DNA of 64,000 nucleotides from Sphingomonas faeni (GCF_003053745.1 NZ_QAYE01000010.1:62001-126000), one strand, 5' to 3'; positions 1 to 9,260 are shown, counted from the first letter of the stretch. Numbers and translations are program-made. The notes: a model not told the origin generated them from the sequence alone.

Positions 1-1778
1 GGGAGCGCCATCAGCGACTCCGCACCACCCTCGATCTTGCGACGCAGCGCGCCCGCATCCGGCAGGATTCGCTCGGCGTAGAAGCGCGCCGTCACCAGCT
101 TGGCGTCGAGGAACGCAGTCTCGCCCTCACCCGCTGCCTTCAGCTTCGCCGCAGCGACCGCCATCCGCAGCCACATGACGCCGACCGCGACGATGCCCAT
201 CAGATGCATGTAGCTGACCGCGCCCGCGCCGACGTTCTCGGGGTTCTTCATGCCGTTCGCCATGAACCACATCGTCGCCGCCTGAAGCTGGCCGTTCGCC
301 TTCTCCAGCGCGTCGGCAAACACCGCCGTCGCCGGATCGGCCTTCGCCGCAGCGACGTCGTCTGCGGCCAGCTTGAAGAACGCCTGGATCCCGCGCCCGC
401 CATTCTGAGCGAGTTTCCGCCCGACCAGATCCATCGCCTGGACACCGTTGGTGCCCTCGTAGATCATCGCGATCCGCGCATCCCGGACATACTGCTCCAT
501 GCCCCATTCGGCGATGTAGCCGTGGCCGCCGTACACCTGCTGCGCGTTGGTCGCGATCGCATAGCCCATGTCGGTGCCATAGCCCTTGATGACCGGGGTC
601 AGCAGGCTGATGATGTCGCCGGCCAGCTGGCGCTCTTCCTCTGTCTCGGCGTGATGCTCGAGATCGGCCTGGAGCGCGGTCCACAGGATCAGCGCGCGCA
701 GGCCCTCGGTCAGCGACTTGCCCTCCATCAGCATGCGGCGGATGTCGGGATGGACGAACAGCGTGTCCGCCTTCTCCTGCGGCTCCTTCGGCCCGGTCAG
801 CGCACGGCCCTGGCGACGGTCCTGCGCGTACTGGACGGCGTTCTGGTAGGCGACTTCCGCCACGCCAAGCCCCTGGAGGCCGACGCCGAGACGCGCGGCG
901 TTCATCATGATGAACATCGCCGCGAGACCCTTCATCTCCTCGCCGACCAGCCAGCCGGTCGCCGAGTCATAGTTCATCACGCAGGTCGAATTTGCGTGAA
1001 TGCCCATCTTGTGCTCGATCGACCCGCAGGTGACACCGTTGCGCGCACCCAGCGAACCGTCCTCGTTCACCAGGAACTTCGGCACCACGAACAGCGAGAT
1101 GCCCTTCGAGCTGTCCGGTGCGCCCGGCGTCTTGGCCAGCACGAGGTGGATGATGTTCTCGGTCAGGTCATGCTCGCCCGACGAGATGAAGATCTTCGTA
1201 CCAGTGATCGCGTACGAGCCATCCGCCTGAGGCTCGGCCTTGGTGCGGATCAGGCCCAGATCGGTGCCGCACTGCGGCTCGGTCAGGTTCATCGTCCCAC
1301 CCCATTCGCCCGACACCATCTTCGGCACGTACATCGCCTTCTGCGCGTTCGAGCCCTTGGCGATCAGCGCGGCGATCGCGCCGTGCGTGAGCCCGGGATA
1401 CATCGCGAACGCCATGTTCGACGAGATCATGTATTCCTGGAACGCGGTCGACACGACGTGCGGCATCCCCTGCCCGCCATATTCGGGCTGGTTGCCGAGC
1501 GTCGCCCAGCCGCTCTCGACATACTGCTTATACGCTTCCTTGAAGCCGTCCGGCGTCGTTACCGAGCCGTCCTCGTGCCGCGTGCAACCCTGCTGGTCGC
1601 CCGACAGGTTGAGCGGGAACAGCACTTCGGCGACAAACTTGCCGCCTTCTTCGAGCACTGCGTCGACGACGTCGGGCGAGGCCGCATCGAAGCCGGGGAG
1701 ATTATTGTAGCGATCGAGGCCGACGACATGCTCGAGGACGAAACGCGTGTCGCGGACGGGGGGCGTATACTGGGGCAT
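1..1778 (-). CDS. Acyl-CoA dehydrogenase, DmdC-like long form (3' end cut by window edge)
   Basis: FAD flavoprotein of the roughly 600-residue acyl-CoA dehydrogenase subfamily related to DmdC (3-methylmercaptopropionyl-CoA dehydrogenase) and other fatty acyl-CoA dehydrogenases; it catalyses alpha,beta-oxidation of an acyl-CoA thioester. Seen: 592 codons from an ATG at 1778 with AGGA upstream, the flavin-loop motif LTEPQCGTD near residue 165 and the catalytic-glutamate region IYEGTNGVQ near residue 438. Only a few C-terminal residues should be missing beyond base 1. It starts 3 nt after the MerR-family gene, so the two are one transcript, and that regulator probably controls it. Substrate cannot be assigned; fatty acid or branched-chain catabolism is the general inference. 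Confidence 0.92.
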   Translation of the reverse strand, partial: MPQYTPPVRDTRFVLEHVVGLDRYNNLPGFDAASPDVVDAVLEEGGKFVAEVLFPLNLSGDQQGCTRHEDGSVTTPDGFKEAYKQYVESGWATLGNQPEYGGQGMPHVVSTAFQEYMISSNMAFAMYPGLTHGAIAALIAKGSNAQKAMYVPKMVSGEWGGTMNLTEPQCGTDLGLIRTKAEPQADGSYAITGTKIFISSGEHDLTENIIHLVLAKTPGAPDSSKGISLFVVPKFLVNEDGSLGARNGVTCGSIEHKMGIHANSTCVMNYDSATGWLVGEEMKGLAAMFIMMNAARLGVGLQGLGVAEVAYQNAVQYAQDRRQGRALTGPKEPQEKADTLFVHPDIRRMLMEGKSLTEGLRALILWTALQADLEHHAETEEERQLAGDIISLLTPVIKGYGTDMGYAIATNAQQVYGGHGYIAEWGMEQYVRDARIAMIYEGTNGVQAMDLVGRKLAQNGGRGIQAFFKLAADDVAAAKADPATAVFADALEKANGQLQAATMWFMANGMKNPENVGAGAVSYMHLMGIVAVGVMWLRMAVAAAKLKAAGEGETAFLDAKLVTARFYAERILPDAGALRRKIEGGAESLMAL

Positions 1779-1781
1779 GGT

Positions 1782-2234
1782 TTATCCTTGGTTGTCCTGG
1801 GCGCGGCTCACTTCGAGGAGGGCCACGAAACTGGTGAGTTCGTCGATGGCGAGATCGATGTCGCGCTTCTGCGCGGTCAGCAGCGCGATCCGCGCCTGGC
1901 TGCGCTCGATCACGACCTGGCGCTGCGCACGGCGACCGTCGCCGAGATCGTAGAGGTCGATCATCTCGCGGATCTCGCCGAGGCTGAACCCGACGCGCTT
2001 GCCGCGCAGGATCCAGGCTAGGCGCGCGCGATCACGGTGCGAATAGATGCGCTGAGTCCCGCGACGCTCGGGCGCGATAAGCCCCTCGTCCTCGTAGAAC
2101 CGCAGCGCTCGCGCGGTGACGTCGAACTCGGCGGAGAGATCGGAGATCGTGAAGCTTTCGCGATCATGCCGCGGCTCGATCACCGCGTAGGATTGCGGGG
2201 TCGCCTGCAAACGAGGGGATGCTTGTGTCGCCAT
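1782..2234 (-). CDS. MerR-family transcriptional regulator (LiuR-like)
   Basis: 150-residue DNA-binding regulator. An N-terminal winged HTH of MerR type spans about residues 28-95, with FYEDEGLIAPER and GKRVGFSLGEIREMIDLYD segments typical of the LiuR/SoxR-like branch. A coiled-coil dimerisation helix follows, and no metal-binding cysteines are present. Family members of this shape control branched-chain amino acid or acyl-CoA catabolism in proteobacteria. It lies 3 nt upstream of the acyl-CoA dehydrogenase gene in the same orientation, which supports local control of acyl-CoA degradation. The ligand is unknown. The 28-residue leader before the HTH is longer than in most family members, and a later start is possible. 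Confidence 0.85.
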   Translation of the reverse strand: MATQASPRLQATPQSYAVIEPRHDRESFTISDLSAEFDVTARALRFYEDEGLIAPERRGTQRIYSHRDRARLAWILRGKRVGFSLGEIREMIDLYDLGDGRRAQRQVVIERSQARIALLTAQKRDIDLAIDELTSFVALLEVSRAQDNQG

Positions 2235-2266
2235 CCCCGGAGAAATAGCTCTCGTTTACGTCAACG

Positions 2267-2752
2267 TCAATTGTCGCAAAGCAACTTTCCCTTCGTCGAC
2301 CGTAGCGTCGCAGCCTCCGATCGCGATTCGCTGAGCCGGTCGACGGTCAGTGCCGCGAGCGAGGCGCGGCCGGTGCAAAGCGACTCGCAGGCTTCGGGGA
2401 CTTCGGCCGGAAACACGATGCGATCGCCATCGAAGCGTGCGTCGAACTTGCACCCGCCGAACGCGAGTTTCAGCGCATCGCCCGACCGCTCAACGGTTCC
2501 CGACGCGGCGCACGCCTGATCCTCGCCATAGTCGACGCTCACGCCGATCCGTGCGGTCTTCTCAGTGCCGACGACGCAGACCCGGTCCGTATCGCGCGCC
2601 CACGATCCTTGCAGCGGCGCGTCCGGGTCGGGCACAATTCCCGCCGTCTCGGCCGCAGCCTCGAGCCGAGCGCCCGCGCTGTCCACCACCGCGGTCGCTG
2701 GCTCGCGCCCACACCCGCCGAGCATCAGTGCGAGCAGCAACGCCCGCTTCAT
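2267..2752 (-). CDS. Small predicted lipoprotein of unknown function
   Basis: 161 residues. The N-terminus is a short lipoprotein signal (MKRALLLALMLGGC) with a Leu-Gly-Gly-Cys lipobox, so the mature protein should be acylated and periplasm- or outer-membrane-anchored. The mature part holds several cysteines (CVV, CAAS, GGCKF, ACESLC, LLCDN) that could pair as disulfides; no domain was recognised. The start is fixed by a 4-nt ATGA overlap with the hisI stop, so it is translated with hisI, although nothing suggests a role in histidine synthesis. The same frame stays open far upstream through hisI, but that extension is only a reading-frame shadow. Confidence 0.75.
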   Translation of the reverse strand: MKRALLLALMLGGCGREPATAVVDSAGARLEAAAETAGIVPDPDAPLQGSWARDTDRVCVVGTEKTARIGVSVDYGEDQACAASGTVERSGDALKLAFGGCKFDARFDGDRIVFPAEVPEACESLCTGRASLAALTVDRLSESRSEAATLRSTKGKLLCDN

Positions 2753-3111
2753 TCGGCCGGCACCAGTCTGCCCCCTTCGATCCGCCGGAAGAAGCAGGTG
2801 CGCTCGCCGGTATGGCACGCCGGGCCCGCCGCATCGGCGATCACCCAGACCGCATCTTGGTCGCAATCGATCCGCAGCTCGGCGACACGCAGCACGTTCC
2901 CCGACGTCTCGCCCTTCTTCCAGAGCTTCTCCCGACTGCGCGACCAGAAATGCGCCTCGCCGGTCGCCTGCGTTTCCGCGAGCGCCTCCGCATTCATGTG
3001 CGCGACCATCAGCACGTCGCCCGATACGCGATCGGTGACGACCGCGGTCAGGAGCCCGGCGGAATCGAATTTCGGATCGAGCGTCAGGCCCGTGTCGCGG
3101 CTGTGTGTCAT
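2749..3111 (-). CDS. hisI: Phosphoribosyl-AMP cyclohydrolase
   Basis: 120-residue cytosolic enzyme of histidine biosynthesis that opens the adenine ring of PR-AMP (third step). The metal-binding signature IDCDQDAVW (about residues 82-90) and the downstream CHTGERTCFFRR give the conserved Asp/Cys ligands of zinc and magnesium. Length matches the stand-alone bacterial HisI; the HisE pyrophosphohydrolase domain is not fused. It is divergent from purF with about 130 bp between the starts, and its stop overlaps the start of a small lipoprotein gene. No other his gene is nearby. Confidence 0.95.
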   Translation of the reverse strand: MTHSRDTGLTLDPKFDSAGLLTAVVTDRVSGDVLMVAHMNAEALAETQATGEAHFWSRSREKLWKKGETSGNVLRVAELRIDCDQDAVWVIADAAGPACHTGERTCFFRRIEGGRLVPAE

Positions 3112-3243
3112 GCCCCGGATATACCCGAAACCCGCACCGATGCGACCGCCCCCTCAAAACGATCCGCGCAATGTTATTACAAACAGGCGACAAGCCGACG
3201 ATCCGCTCGTATAGGGCAGCTTCCGCACGACGTGAGAACCGGC

Positions 3244-4701
3244 ATGCTGACGACAAACCCTTATGATGACGACAAACTCCGCGAAGAATGCGGGGTGTTT
3301 GGCGTTTCGGCCACCGATGGCGCAGCCGCGCTCGTAGCTCTGGGGCTGCACGCGTTGCAGCACCGCGGCCAGGAAGCCGCCGGCATCACGACCTTCGACG
3401 GCGCGCATTTCCATACGCACCGCGCGATGGGACACGTCGCCGGAAACTTCGACCGCGACGACGTGATCCGGTCGCTGCCGGGCACGGTTGCCTGCGGTCA
3501 TGTCCGCTATTCGACGACCGGCGAGACGGCCTTGCGCAACGTCCAGCCGCTCTATGCCGAGCTGTCGACCGGTGGCTTCGCGATCGCGCATAACGGCAAC
3601 ATCTCCAACGCGATGCGGCTGCGACGCGAGCTTGTCCGCCGCGGGTCGATCTTCCAGTCGACCAGCGATACCGAGACGATCATCCACCTCGTCGCGACCT
3701 CGAACTACCGCACGCTGCTCGATCGCTTCATCGATGCGCTGAAGCAGATCGAAGGCGCGTACTCGCTGATCGTGATGACGCCAGAGGGTATGATTGCCTG
3801 CCGCGATCCGCTCGGCATCCGTCCGCTGGTGATGGGCAAGCTCGGCGATGCGGTGATCTTCGCCTCCGAGACCGTCGCGCTCGACGTCGTCGGTGCCACC
3901 TTCGTCCGCGCGATCGAGCCGGGCGAACTGGTCATCGTCCAGGGTTCCGAGATTCGCTCGATCCGCCCGTTCGCGCCGATGGCGGCGCGACCGTGCATCT
4001 TCGAATGGGTGTATTTCTCGCGCCCCGATTCGATCGTCGACGATCACTCGATCTATTCGGTGCGGAAAGCGATCGGCGCGCAGCTCGCAATCGAATCGCC
4101 GGTCGATGCCGATCTCGTCATTCCGGTGCCTGATTCGGGCACGCCAGCGGCGATCGGCTATGCGCAGCAATCGGGCATCCCGTTCGAGCTCGGCATCATC
4201 CGCTCGCATTATGTCGGCCGCACCTTCATCTCGCCGGGCGACAAGGTCCGCCACCTCGGCGTGAAGCTCAAGCACAACGCCAACCGCGCGCTGATCAAGG
4301 GCAAGCGGGTCATCCTCGTCGACGATTCGATCGTCCGCGGCACGACCTCGCTCAAGATCGTCGAGATGATGCGCGAAGCCGGTGCGGCCGAAGTCCATAT
4401 GCGGATCGCCAGCCCGCCGACGCGACATTCGTGTTTCTACGGCGTCGACACGCCCGAGCGCGAGAAGCTGCTCGCGGCCAAGCTCGATCTCGGCGGCATG
4501 ACCGGCTTCATTCACGCCGACAGCCTCAACTTCATCTCGATCGACGGCCTCTACAAGGCGCTGGGCGAGGCGAAGCGCGCGGATGTTCGCCCGAAATATT
4601 GCGATGCGTGCTTCACCGGGGATTATCCGACGACGCTGACCGACCATGACGAAGGCTCGGAAGTCGATCAGTTCGCGATGCTCGCCGAACGCGTCATCTG
4701 A
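3244..4701 (+). CDS. purF: Amidophosphoribosyltransferase
   Basis: 485 residues; the first committed step of purine synthesis, transferring glutamine amide nitrogen to PRPP. The N-terminal Ntn glutaminase has the nucleophile Cys16 after a 15-residue propeptide (REE-CGVFGV). The PRPP loop VILVDDSIVRGTT is near residues 355-367. Cysteines in RPCIFEW, HSCFYG and YCDACFTG match the four ligands of the Fe-S cluster in the Bacillus-type enzyme, so this is the iron-sulfur, propeptide-processed class. The ATG at 3244 gives the expected propeptide; the frame is open far upstream but without family similarity. An SDR gene follows after 16 nt. Confidence 0.97.
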   Translation: MLTTNPYDDDKLREECGVFGVSATDGAAALVALGLHALQHRGQEAAGITTFDGAHFHTHRAMGHVAGNFDRDDVIRSLPGTVACGHVRYSTTGETALRNVQPLYAELSTGGFAIAHNGNISNAMRLRRELVRRGSIFQSTSDTETIIHLVATSNYRTLLDRFIDALKQIEGAYSLIVMTPEGMIACRDPLGIRPLVMGKLGDAVIFASETVALDVVGATFVRAIEPGELVIVQGSEIRSIRPFAPMAARPCIFEWVYFSRPDSIVDDHSIYSVRKAIGAQLAIESPVDADLVIPVPDSGTPAAIGYAQQSGIPFELGIIRSHYVGRTFISPGDKVRHLGVKLKHNANRALIKGKRVILVDDSIVRGTTSLKIVEMMREAGAAEVHMRIASPPTRHSCFYGVDTPEREKLLAAKLDLGGMTGFIHADSLNFISIDGLYKALGEAKRADVRPKYCDACFTGDYPTTLTDHDEGSEVDQFAMLAERVI

Positions 4702-4717
4702 TAGTTTCGGAGCTGAT

Positions 4718-5428
4718 ATGACGGACAAGCCTCTCGAAGGCCGGCTGGCCTTGGTCACCGGTGCCAGCCGCGGAATTGGTGCCGCAACCGCGATCGCGCT
4801 GGCGGCAAAGGGCGCGCATGTCGTCCTGACTGCGCGGACCCCCGGCGGTCTCGAAGAGGTCGAGGCGACGATCCATGCGGCCGGCGGTTCGGCGACGATC
4901 GCGCCTCTCGACTTGGCGGAGAGCGAAGCCATTGCCCGTCTCGCGACGGCGATCGGCGATCGCTGGGATGCGCTCGACATCCTTGTGCTCAACGCGGGCA
5001 TGCTCGGTTCGCTGTCGTCGGTGCCGGCGATCGATCAGAAGGAAATGGCGCAGGTGCTGACGCTCAACGTCAGCGCGCAGGCGGCCATGATCGCTGCGTT
5101 CGACACGATGCTGAAGAAGGCCAAGTCGGCCAGAGTGATCGGCGTGACCTCCAGCGTCGGCCGCAAGCCTCGCGCGTATTGGGGCCTCTACGGCGCTTCG
5201 AAGGCGGCATTTGAGACGCTCCTCGGCGCGTATGGGGACGAGATGGCCGAGATCAGCGCCATCCGCACCGCGATCGTCGATCCCGGCGCGACGCGGACCA
5301 AGATGCGGGCGCGGGCGTATCCGGGCGAGGACCCGAACTCGGTCAAGGAGCCGACAGTCGTGGCCGACCGCATCGTCGCGCTGGCGATCGAAGGCTTCGA
5401 AGCTGGGCATTTCGAGCGGGTAGCCTAA
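4718..5428 (+). CDS. SDR-family NAD(P)-dependent oxidoreductase
   Basis: 236-residue classical short-chain dehydrogenase/reductase. The cofactor motif TGASRGIG is near residues 14-21, NAG follows strand 4, and the active-site Ser in VTSSVG and YGASK give the Ser-Tyr-Lys triad. The family reduces or oxidises carbonyl/alcohol groups with NAD(P)H, and the substrate cannot be read from sequence. It follows purF by 16 nt, so it is probably cotranscribed; the pairing gives no functional clue. The ATG at 4718 is preceded by GGAGCTGAT, a good ribosome-binding site. Confidence 0.9.
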   Translation: MTDKPLEGRLALVTGASRGIGAATAIALAAKGAHVVLTARTPGGLEEVEATIHAAGGSATIAPLDLAESEAIARLATAIGDRWDALDILVLNAGMLGSLSSVPAIDQKEMAQVLTLNVSAQAAMIAAFDTMLKKAKSARVIGVTSSVGRKPRAYWGLYGASKAAFETLLGAYGDEMAEISAIRTAIVDPGATRTKMRARAYPGEDPNSVKEPTVVADRIVALAIEGFEAGHFERVA

Positions 5429-5433
5429 CCGTT

Positions 5434-5506
5434 CTCCTGCGAACGCAGGAGCCCAGGATCACAATCGCTACCGCCCGTTACCCTGGGTTCCTGCGTACGC
5501 AGGAAA
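5434..5506. repeat. Palindromic repeat pair, TCCTGCG type
   Basis: Two short palindromes (TCCTGCGAACGCAGGA and TCCTGCGTACGCAGGA) stand as an inverted pair about 40 bp apart, each with an adjoining GCCCAGG/CCTGGGT arm, so the whole unit is itself an inverted repeat. It fills the space between the convergent SDR and cfa genes. This is REPIN-like architecture; it may also act as a bidirectional terminator. Confidence 0.75.
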
Positions 5507-5509
5507 ACG

Positions 5510-6754
5510 CTACCGCTTCACCAGCGTAACCTGCGCGACGTCGATCCCGCCGCCGAGAAACCCGCCTTCGCAGTACATCAGATAGTAGCGCCACAACGCG
5601 ACGAACCGCGCATCGAACCGCGCCGGCAACCGCCCTTCCGCAACCGCGGCATCGAACGCGACCCGCCACCGCCGCAACGTCTCGGCATAATGCAGCCCGA
5701 ACCCGCGCCGGTCCTCCCACGCGAGCCCCCGCGCCTCCGCAAGCGCGCGAAACCGCGGCTCCGACAGCAGCATCCCGCCCGGAAACACGTAGCGCTGGAT
5801 GAAGTCGACACTCCGCGAATAGGAATCGAAGATCGCATCGTCGATCGAGATATACTGCAACGCCGCGCGCCCGCCCGGCTTCAACGCGCGCGCGATCGCG
5901 TCGAGATAGACCGGCCAATATTCCTCGCCGACCGCCTCGACCATCTCGATACTCGCCACCGCATCATAGGTCCCGGTGACGTCGCGGTAATCGGTCAGCG
6001 CCACCTGCACCCCGTCGAGCCCCGCCGCCGCGATCCGCTCGTCGACCTGCCGCTTCTGCTCAATCGACAGTGTCAGCGCATGCACGCCGATCCCCGCGCG
6101 CGCCGCCATTTCGGCGAACGATCCCCAGCCGCAGCCGATCTCCAGGATCGTATCACCAGCCCGCGCGCCGGTCCGGTCCAGGATCGCGCGCAGCTTGGTC
6201 GCCTGCGCCGCCTCATGCGGTTCGGCATCGTCCATCGGCTCGGCAAAGATCGCGCTCGAATAGGTCAGGCTGGGATCAAGCCACGTCTCGTAAAAGTCGT
6301 TGCCGAGGTCATAATGCGCCGCGATGTTCTTCCGCGATCCGGTCGGATCGTTGCGCCGCATCCGGTGCCACGCCCGCGCCGCCAGCCGCACCACGCCGCC
6401 CGACCGTGCCGAACTCCCGAGCGAGCGGCGGTTCCGCATGAACAGGTCGAACAGCGGCACCGGATCGGGGCTCGACCAGTCGCCTGCCGCCCAGCCCTCG
6501 TACCAGCCGACCGACCCCGCGGTAGCCAGACGGACCAGCGCGCGCCAGCGATGTACGATGACGACCGGCAAAGGACCCGGAGCCCGACCGCCGATCAGCC
6601 GACGGGTGCCGTCGGGCAGTCGCGCATCGATCCCGCCGCTCTCAAGCCCTGCGTCGATCCGGTCGAGCAGGCGGTGGAACACCGGCGCGACGAGGCGCGC
6701 GACCGAGGAAACCTGCGCGGCGGGCACATCGTCGAAAGCGGGAACGGCGGTCAT
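5510..6754 (-). CDS. cfa: Cyclopropane-fatty-acyl-phospholipid synthase
   Basis: 414-residue SAM-dependent enzyme that adds a methylene across the double bond of membrane phospholipid acyl chains. The SAM-binding motif LEIGCGWGSFAEMAARAG is near the middle, preceded by the family motif AAHYDLGNDFY and the substrate region SLTYSSAIF; the C-terminal part has FIQRYVFPGG. The ATG at 6754 gives the usual family length; the frame continues upstream into the repeat region and is not coding there. Cyclopropanation usually marks stationary phase or acid/solvent stress. It is neighbour to a photolyase gene in the same orientation, with a repeat element between. Confidence 0.93.
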   Translation of the reverse strand: MTAVPAFDDVPAAQVSSVARLVAPVFHRLLDRIDAGLESGGIDARLPDGTRRLIGGRAPGPLPVVIVHRWRALVRLATAGSVGWYEGWAAGDWSSPDPVPLFDLFMRNRRSLGSSARSGGVVRLAARAWHRMRRNDPTGSRKNIAAHYDLGNDFYETWLDPSLTYSSAIFAEPMDDAEPHEAAQATKLRAILDRTGARAGDTILEIGCGWGSFAEMAARAGIGVHALTLSIEQKRQVDERIAAAGLDGVQVALTDYRDVTGTYDAVASIEMVEAVGEEYWPVYLDAIARALKPGGRAALQYISIDDAIFDSYSRSVDFIQRYVFPGGMLLSEPRFRALAEARGLAWEDRRGFGLHYAETLRRWRVAFDAAVAEGRLPARFDARFVALWRYYLMYCEGGFLGGGIDVAQVTLVKR

Positions 6755-6840
6755 CGCGGCGCTCCATGCAACACGGGCGCCGGCTAGGAAAGAGCCGTCG
6801 GCGCGGAAACGGCTGGAACGTAACCAAGGCCACAACGCAC

Positions 6841-6952
6841 TCCCCTCCCTGGAAGGGAGGGGTTGGGGGTGGGTCGGGTTCCGCTTGGTCGACGGTCGTC
6901 GGCTCGAACCGGCCAACCCACCCCCGCCCCCTCCCTTCCAGGGGGGGGGAGC
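6841..6952. repeat. Palindromic repeat pair, CTCCCT-GGAAGGGAG type
   Basis: An inverted pair of palindromes (CCCTCCCTGGAAGGGAGGGG and its partner around 6930-6950) is joined by GGGGGTGGGTCGG/CCAACCCACCCCCG arms. A second copy of the same family lies at 59455-59560. The element accounts for the whole 208-bp space between the photolyase and cfa genes apart from short flanks. Confidence 0.8.
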
Positions 6953-6962
6953 AGATGTGGCC

Positions 6963-8324
6963 CTACCGCGCATGCCGCCCGGCTTGGAGCGCCCGCTCGC
7001 GGGCTTCGCGGTGGCCGACGATCTTCGCCGGGTACGCCTTAGGGCGACACCCCGACTCCTCCGGATCATGGATCGCTTCGCCGGTCACCTTCGCCAGTTC
7101 CGGCACCCACTCACGGATATAGTCGCCCGCATCGAACTTCTCCGACTGCGTCAGCGGCGCCATGATACGCCCGAACATGTTCGAATCAACGCCTGTCCCG
7201 GCGACCCATTGCCAGTTCACCGAATTATTCCCGTAATCCGCGTCGACCAGGCAGTCCCAGAACCAGCGCTCCCCCTCGCGCCAGTCGACCAGTAGATGCT
7301 TCACCAGGAAACTGGCGGTAATCATCCGCACGCGGTTATGCATCCACCCGGTCGCCCAGAGCTGTCGCATTCCGGCATCGACGATCGGATAGCCGGTCCT
7401 GCCCTCCTGCCACGCCTTCAGGTCCGCCTCGGCCTCCTTGCCCGAGCGCCAAGGGAGCTTGTCGAACTTGGATCGACCGTTCGTATCGCCGTAGTCCGGC
7501 ATCGTCAGCACGACGCCATCGGTGAAATCGCGCCACGCGAGTTCCTTGCGGAACGTCGTCGCGTCACCGTGACCATCGACGGCATGCCACACCGCACGCG
7601 GCGAAATCTCGCCGAAGTGCAGGTGCGGCGACAGGCGCGAGGTGCCCTCGATCGACGGCATGTTGCGATCGACGTCATACGGCTCGACGATCGGCGCCAT
7701 CGCCTTCGCATTCTTCAGCGCCTGCGCCTCGCCCGGCGTCCAGTCGCCGAACCCGGTCGACCAGTCCGGCTTGGTCGGCAGCAGGTCCCACTCCGCGAGC
7801 GTCTCGCTCTTCGGCCATTTCGACGGCGCCGGAATCGTTCGCGGCGCAGGCTCGGGGTCGCTTGGCGGCATCATCTGGTTCAGCGTCTTCCAGAACGACG
7901 AATACACCTTGAACTGCCCGCCCGACCCCGTCTTCACGTCCTCGACGCGGGCCAGATGGTTACCGTCATGCAGGCACAGCCGATCGCCAAGCGCTGCTTC
8001 GGCCTTCCGCCACCAAGGCTCGTAATGTCGGATCGCATGCACCTGCTCGGCACCGGTTTCCTTCATCAATACCGTCAGCACCTCGACCGCATCACCGCGT
8101 CGCAGGACCAGCTTCGATCCCTTGTCCGCCAGCGACTTGGCAAACGAGTCGAGCGTGTGGTGCAGCCACCACCGCTGAGCGCCGCCCATCTTCCACTTTC
8201 CCGGCGCGTCGTCGTCGAGCACGTATACGGGGATCACCGGCCCGGCATGCGCGGCGGCGATCAGCGCGGGGTGATCGTGAAGGCGGAGGTCCTGGCGCAG
8301 CCAGAGAAGCGTTGGAGTCGTCAT
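6963..8324 (-). CDS. phrB: Deoxyribodipyrimidine photo-lyase (class I)
   Basis: 453-residue FAD enzyme repairing UV-induced cyclobutane pyrimidine dimers with blue light. The N-terminal photolyase antenna domain starts TLLWLRQDLRLHDHPAL. The C-terminal FAD domain contains LSPHLHFGEISPR, TGYPIVDAGMRQLWATGWMH and FWDCLVDADYGNNSVNWQW, which carry the FAD pocket and the electron-transfer tryptophans. Length is normal for class I enzymes. It is followed downstream by cfa, and its upstream neighbour is an HDAC-like gene in the same orientation with a 33-nt gap. Confidence 0.96.
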   Translation of the reverse strand: MTTPTLLWLRQDLRLHDHPALIAAAHAGPVIPVYVLDDDAPGKWKMGGAQRWWLHHTLDSFAKSLADKGSKLVLRRGDAVEVLTVLMKETGAEQVHAIRHYEPWWRKAEAALGDRLCLHDGNHLARVEDVKTGSGGQFKVYSSFWKTLNQMMPPSDPEPAPRTIPAPSKWPKSETLAEWDLLPTKPDWSTGFGDWTPGEAQALKNAKAMAPIVEPYDVDRNMPSIEGTSRLSPHLHFGEISPRAVWHAVDGHGDATTFRKELAWRDFTDGVVLTMPDYGDTNGRSKFDKLPWRSGKEAEADLKAWQEGRTGYPIVDAGMRQLWATGWMHNRVRMITASFLVKHLLVDWREGERWFWDCLVDADYGNNSVNWQWVAGTGVDSNMFGRIMAPLTQSEKFDAGDYIREWVPELAKVTGEAIHDPEESGCRPKAYPAKIVGHREARERALQAGRHAR

Positions 8325-8357
8325 CGCATCCCCAACGCAGCAAGCCGCGATCCAGCA

Positions 8358-9260
8358 TCACGCCGCTGCGAAAGTTTCCCCCAGCGTCATGATCGCCGTC
8401 ACATGCCGCTCGGCGATCGCGAGCGCATCCTCGCCATATCCGCCGCCTACGGTGCTCGCGAGCGGCACGCCGCGCGCAATCGCAAGACTAGCGATGAGCC
8501 GTTCCCGCCGAGCTAGGCCCTCCAAAGTCAGTGCCAACCGCCCGAGCCGATCGCCCTCAAACGGATCCACCCCAGCCTGATACAGGATCAACTCCGGCCG
8601 GAACTCGTCGAGCAAAGGCACCAAGGTCGCCTCCAGAGTCGCCAGATAGGCCTCGTCGCCGACCTTGTCCGGCAACGGCACGTCGAGCGTCGAACGCGCC
8701 TTCCGGACCGGGAAATTCTTCTCAGCATGGATCGAATAGGTCGCGATCTCCGGCCGCCCCGCAAGCAACGCCGCGGTCCCGTCGCCCTGATGAACATCGC
8801 AATCGACGACGAGAACACGCGCCACCCGCCCCTCGTTGATCAGCCGCGCCGCCGCCACCGCCAGATCGTTGAACACGCAGAAGCCCGCACCCGTATTCGC
8901 CAGCGCATGATGGCTCCCGCCCGCGGTGTTCGCCGCAAACCCGTGCTCCAACGCGAGGCACGCCGCGAGCCACGTCCCGTGCGGAACGATCGCCGCGCGC
9001 GACGCCACCGCCGCGGTCACCGGGAAGCCGATCCGGCGTTCTTTCTCTTTCGGCACTTCCGCGCGGAGCACCTCGGCGACGTAGTCCTCGTCATGCACCG
9101 CCTCCAGCCAAGCAGTCGGCGTAGTATCGGCGCGGTGCCACGCGACAGCATCGCCCTTTTCGAGCAGCAGGTCGCGGATCAGTCCGTTCTTGTTCCAGCG
9201 ATAGGTCGAGCGCGCCGGCGCTGGCGTGACATAGTCGGGATGGTGGACGACATGGATCAT
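8358..9260 (-). CDS. Histone-deacetylase-family protein
   Basis: 300-residue zinc hydrolase of the arginase/deacetylase fold, similar to bacterial acetylpolyamine amidohydrolases and AcuC-like proteins. The catalytic His pair is in GGSHHALANTG, the metal ligands in VVDCDVHQGDGT, and the later Asp in YQAGVDPFEGDRLG. The bacterial substrate may be an acetylated polyamine or acetyl-lysine; sequence does not decide. The start is the ATG at 9260 (MIHVVHHPDYV); a longer frame begins nearer 9311 but would overlap the promoter of the divergent rppH gene. It precedes phrB in the same direction. Confidence 0.9.
   Translation of the reverse strand: MIHVVHHPDYVTPAPARSTYRWNKNGLIRDLLLEKGDAVAWHRADTTPTAWLEAVHDEDYVAEVLRAEVPKEKERRIGFPVTAAVASRAAIVPHGTWLAACLALEHGFAANTAGGSHHALANTGAGFCVFNDLAVAAARLINEGRVARVLVVDCDVHQGDGTAALLAGRPEIATYSIHAEKNFPVRKARSTLDVPLPDKVGDEAYLATLEATLVPLLDEFRPELILYQAGVDPFEGDRLGRLALTLEGLARRERLIASLAIARGVPLASTVGGGYGEDALAIAERHVTAIMTLGETFAAA

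Noticed and set aside
204..2021. Long open frame on the plus strand opposite the acyl-CoA dehydrogenase and MerR genes (605 codons)
   Set aside because: Arg/His-rich composition and no family motif; it is the complement of a clear dehydrogenase and regulator in high-GC DNA.
2350..3243. N-terminal extension of purF by about 300 codons
   Set aside because: The extension is opposite hisI and the lipoprotein gene and lacks similarity; PurF needs a short propeptide before Cys16.
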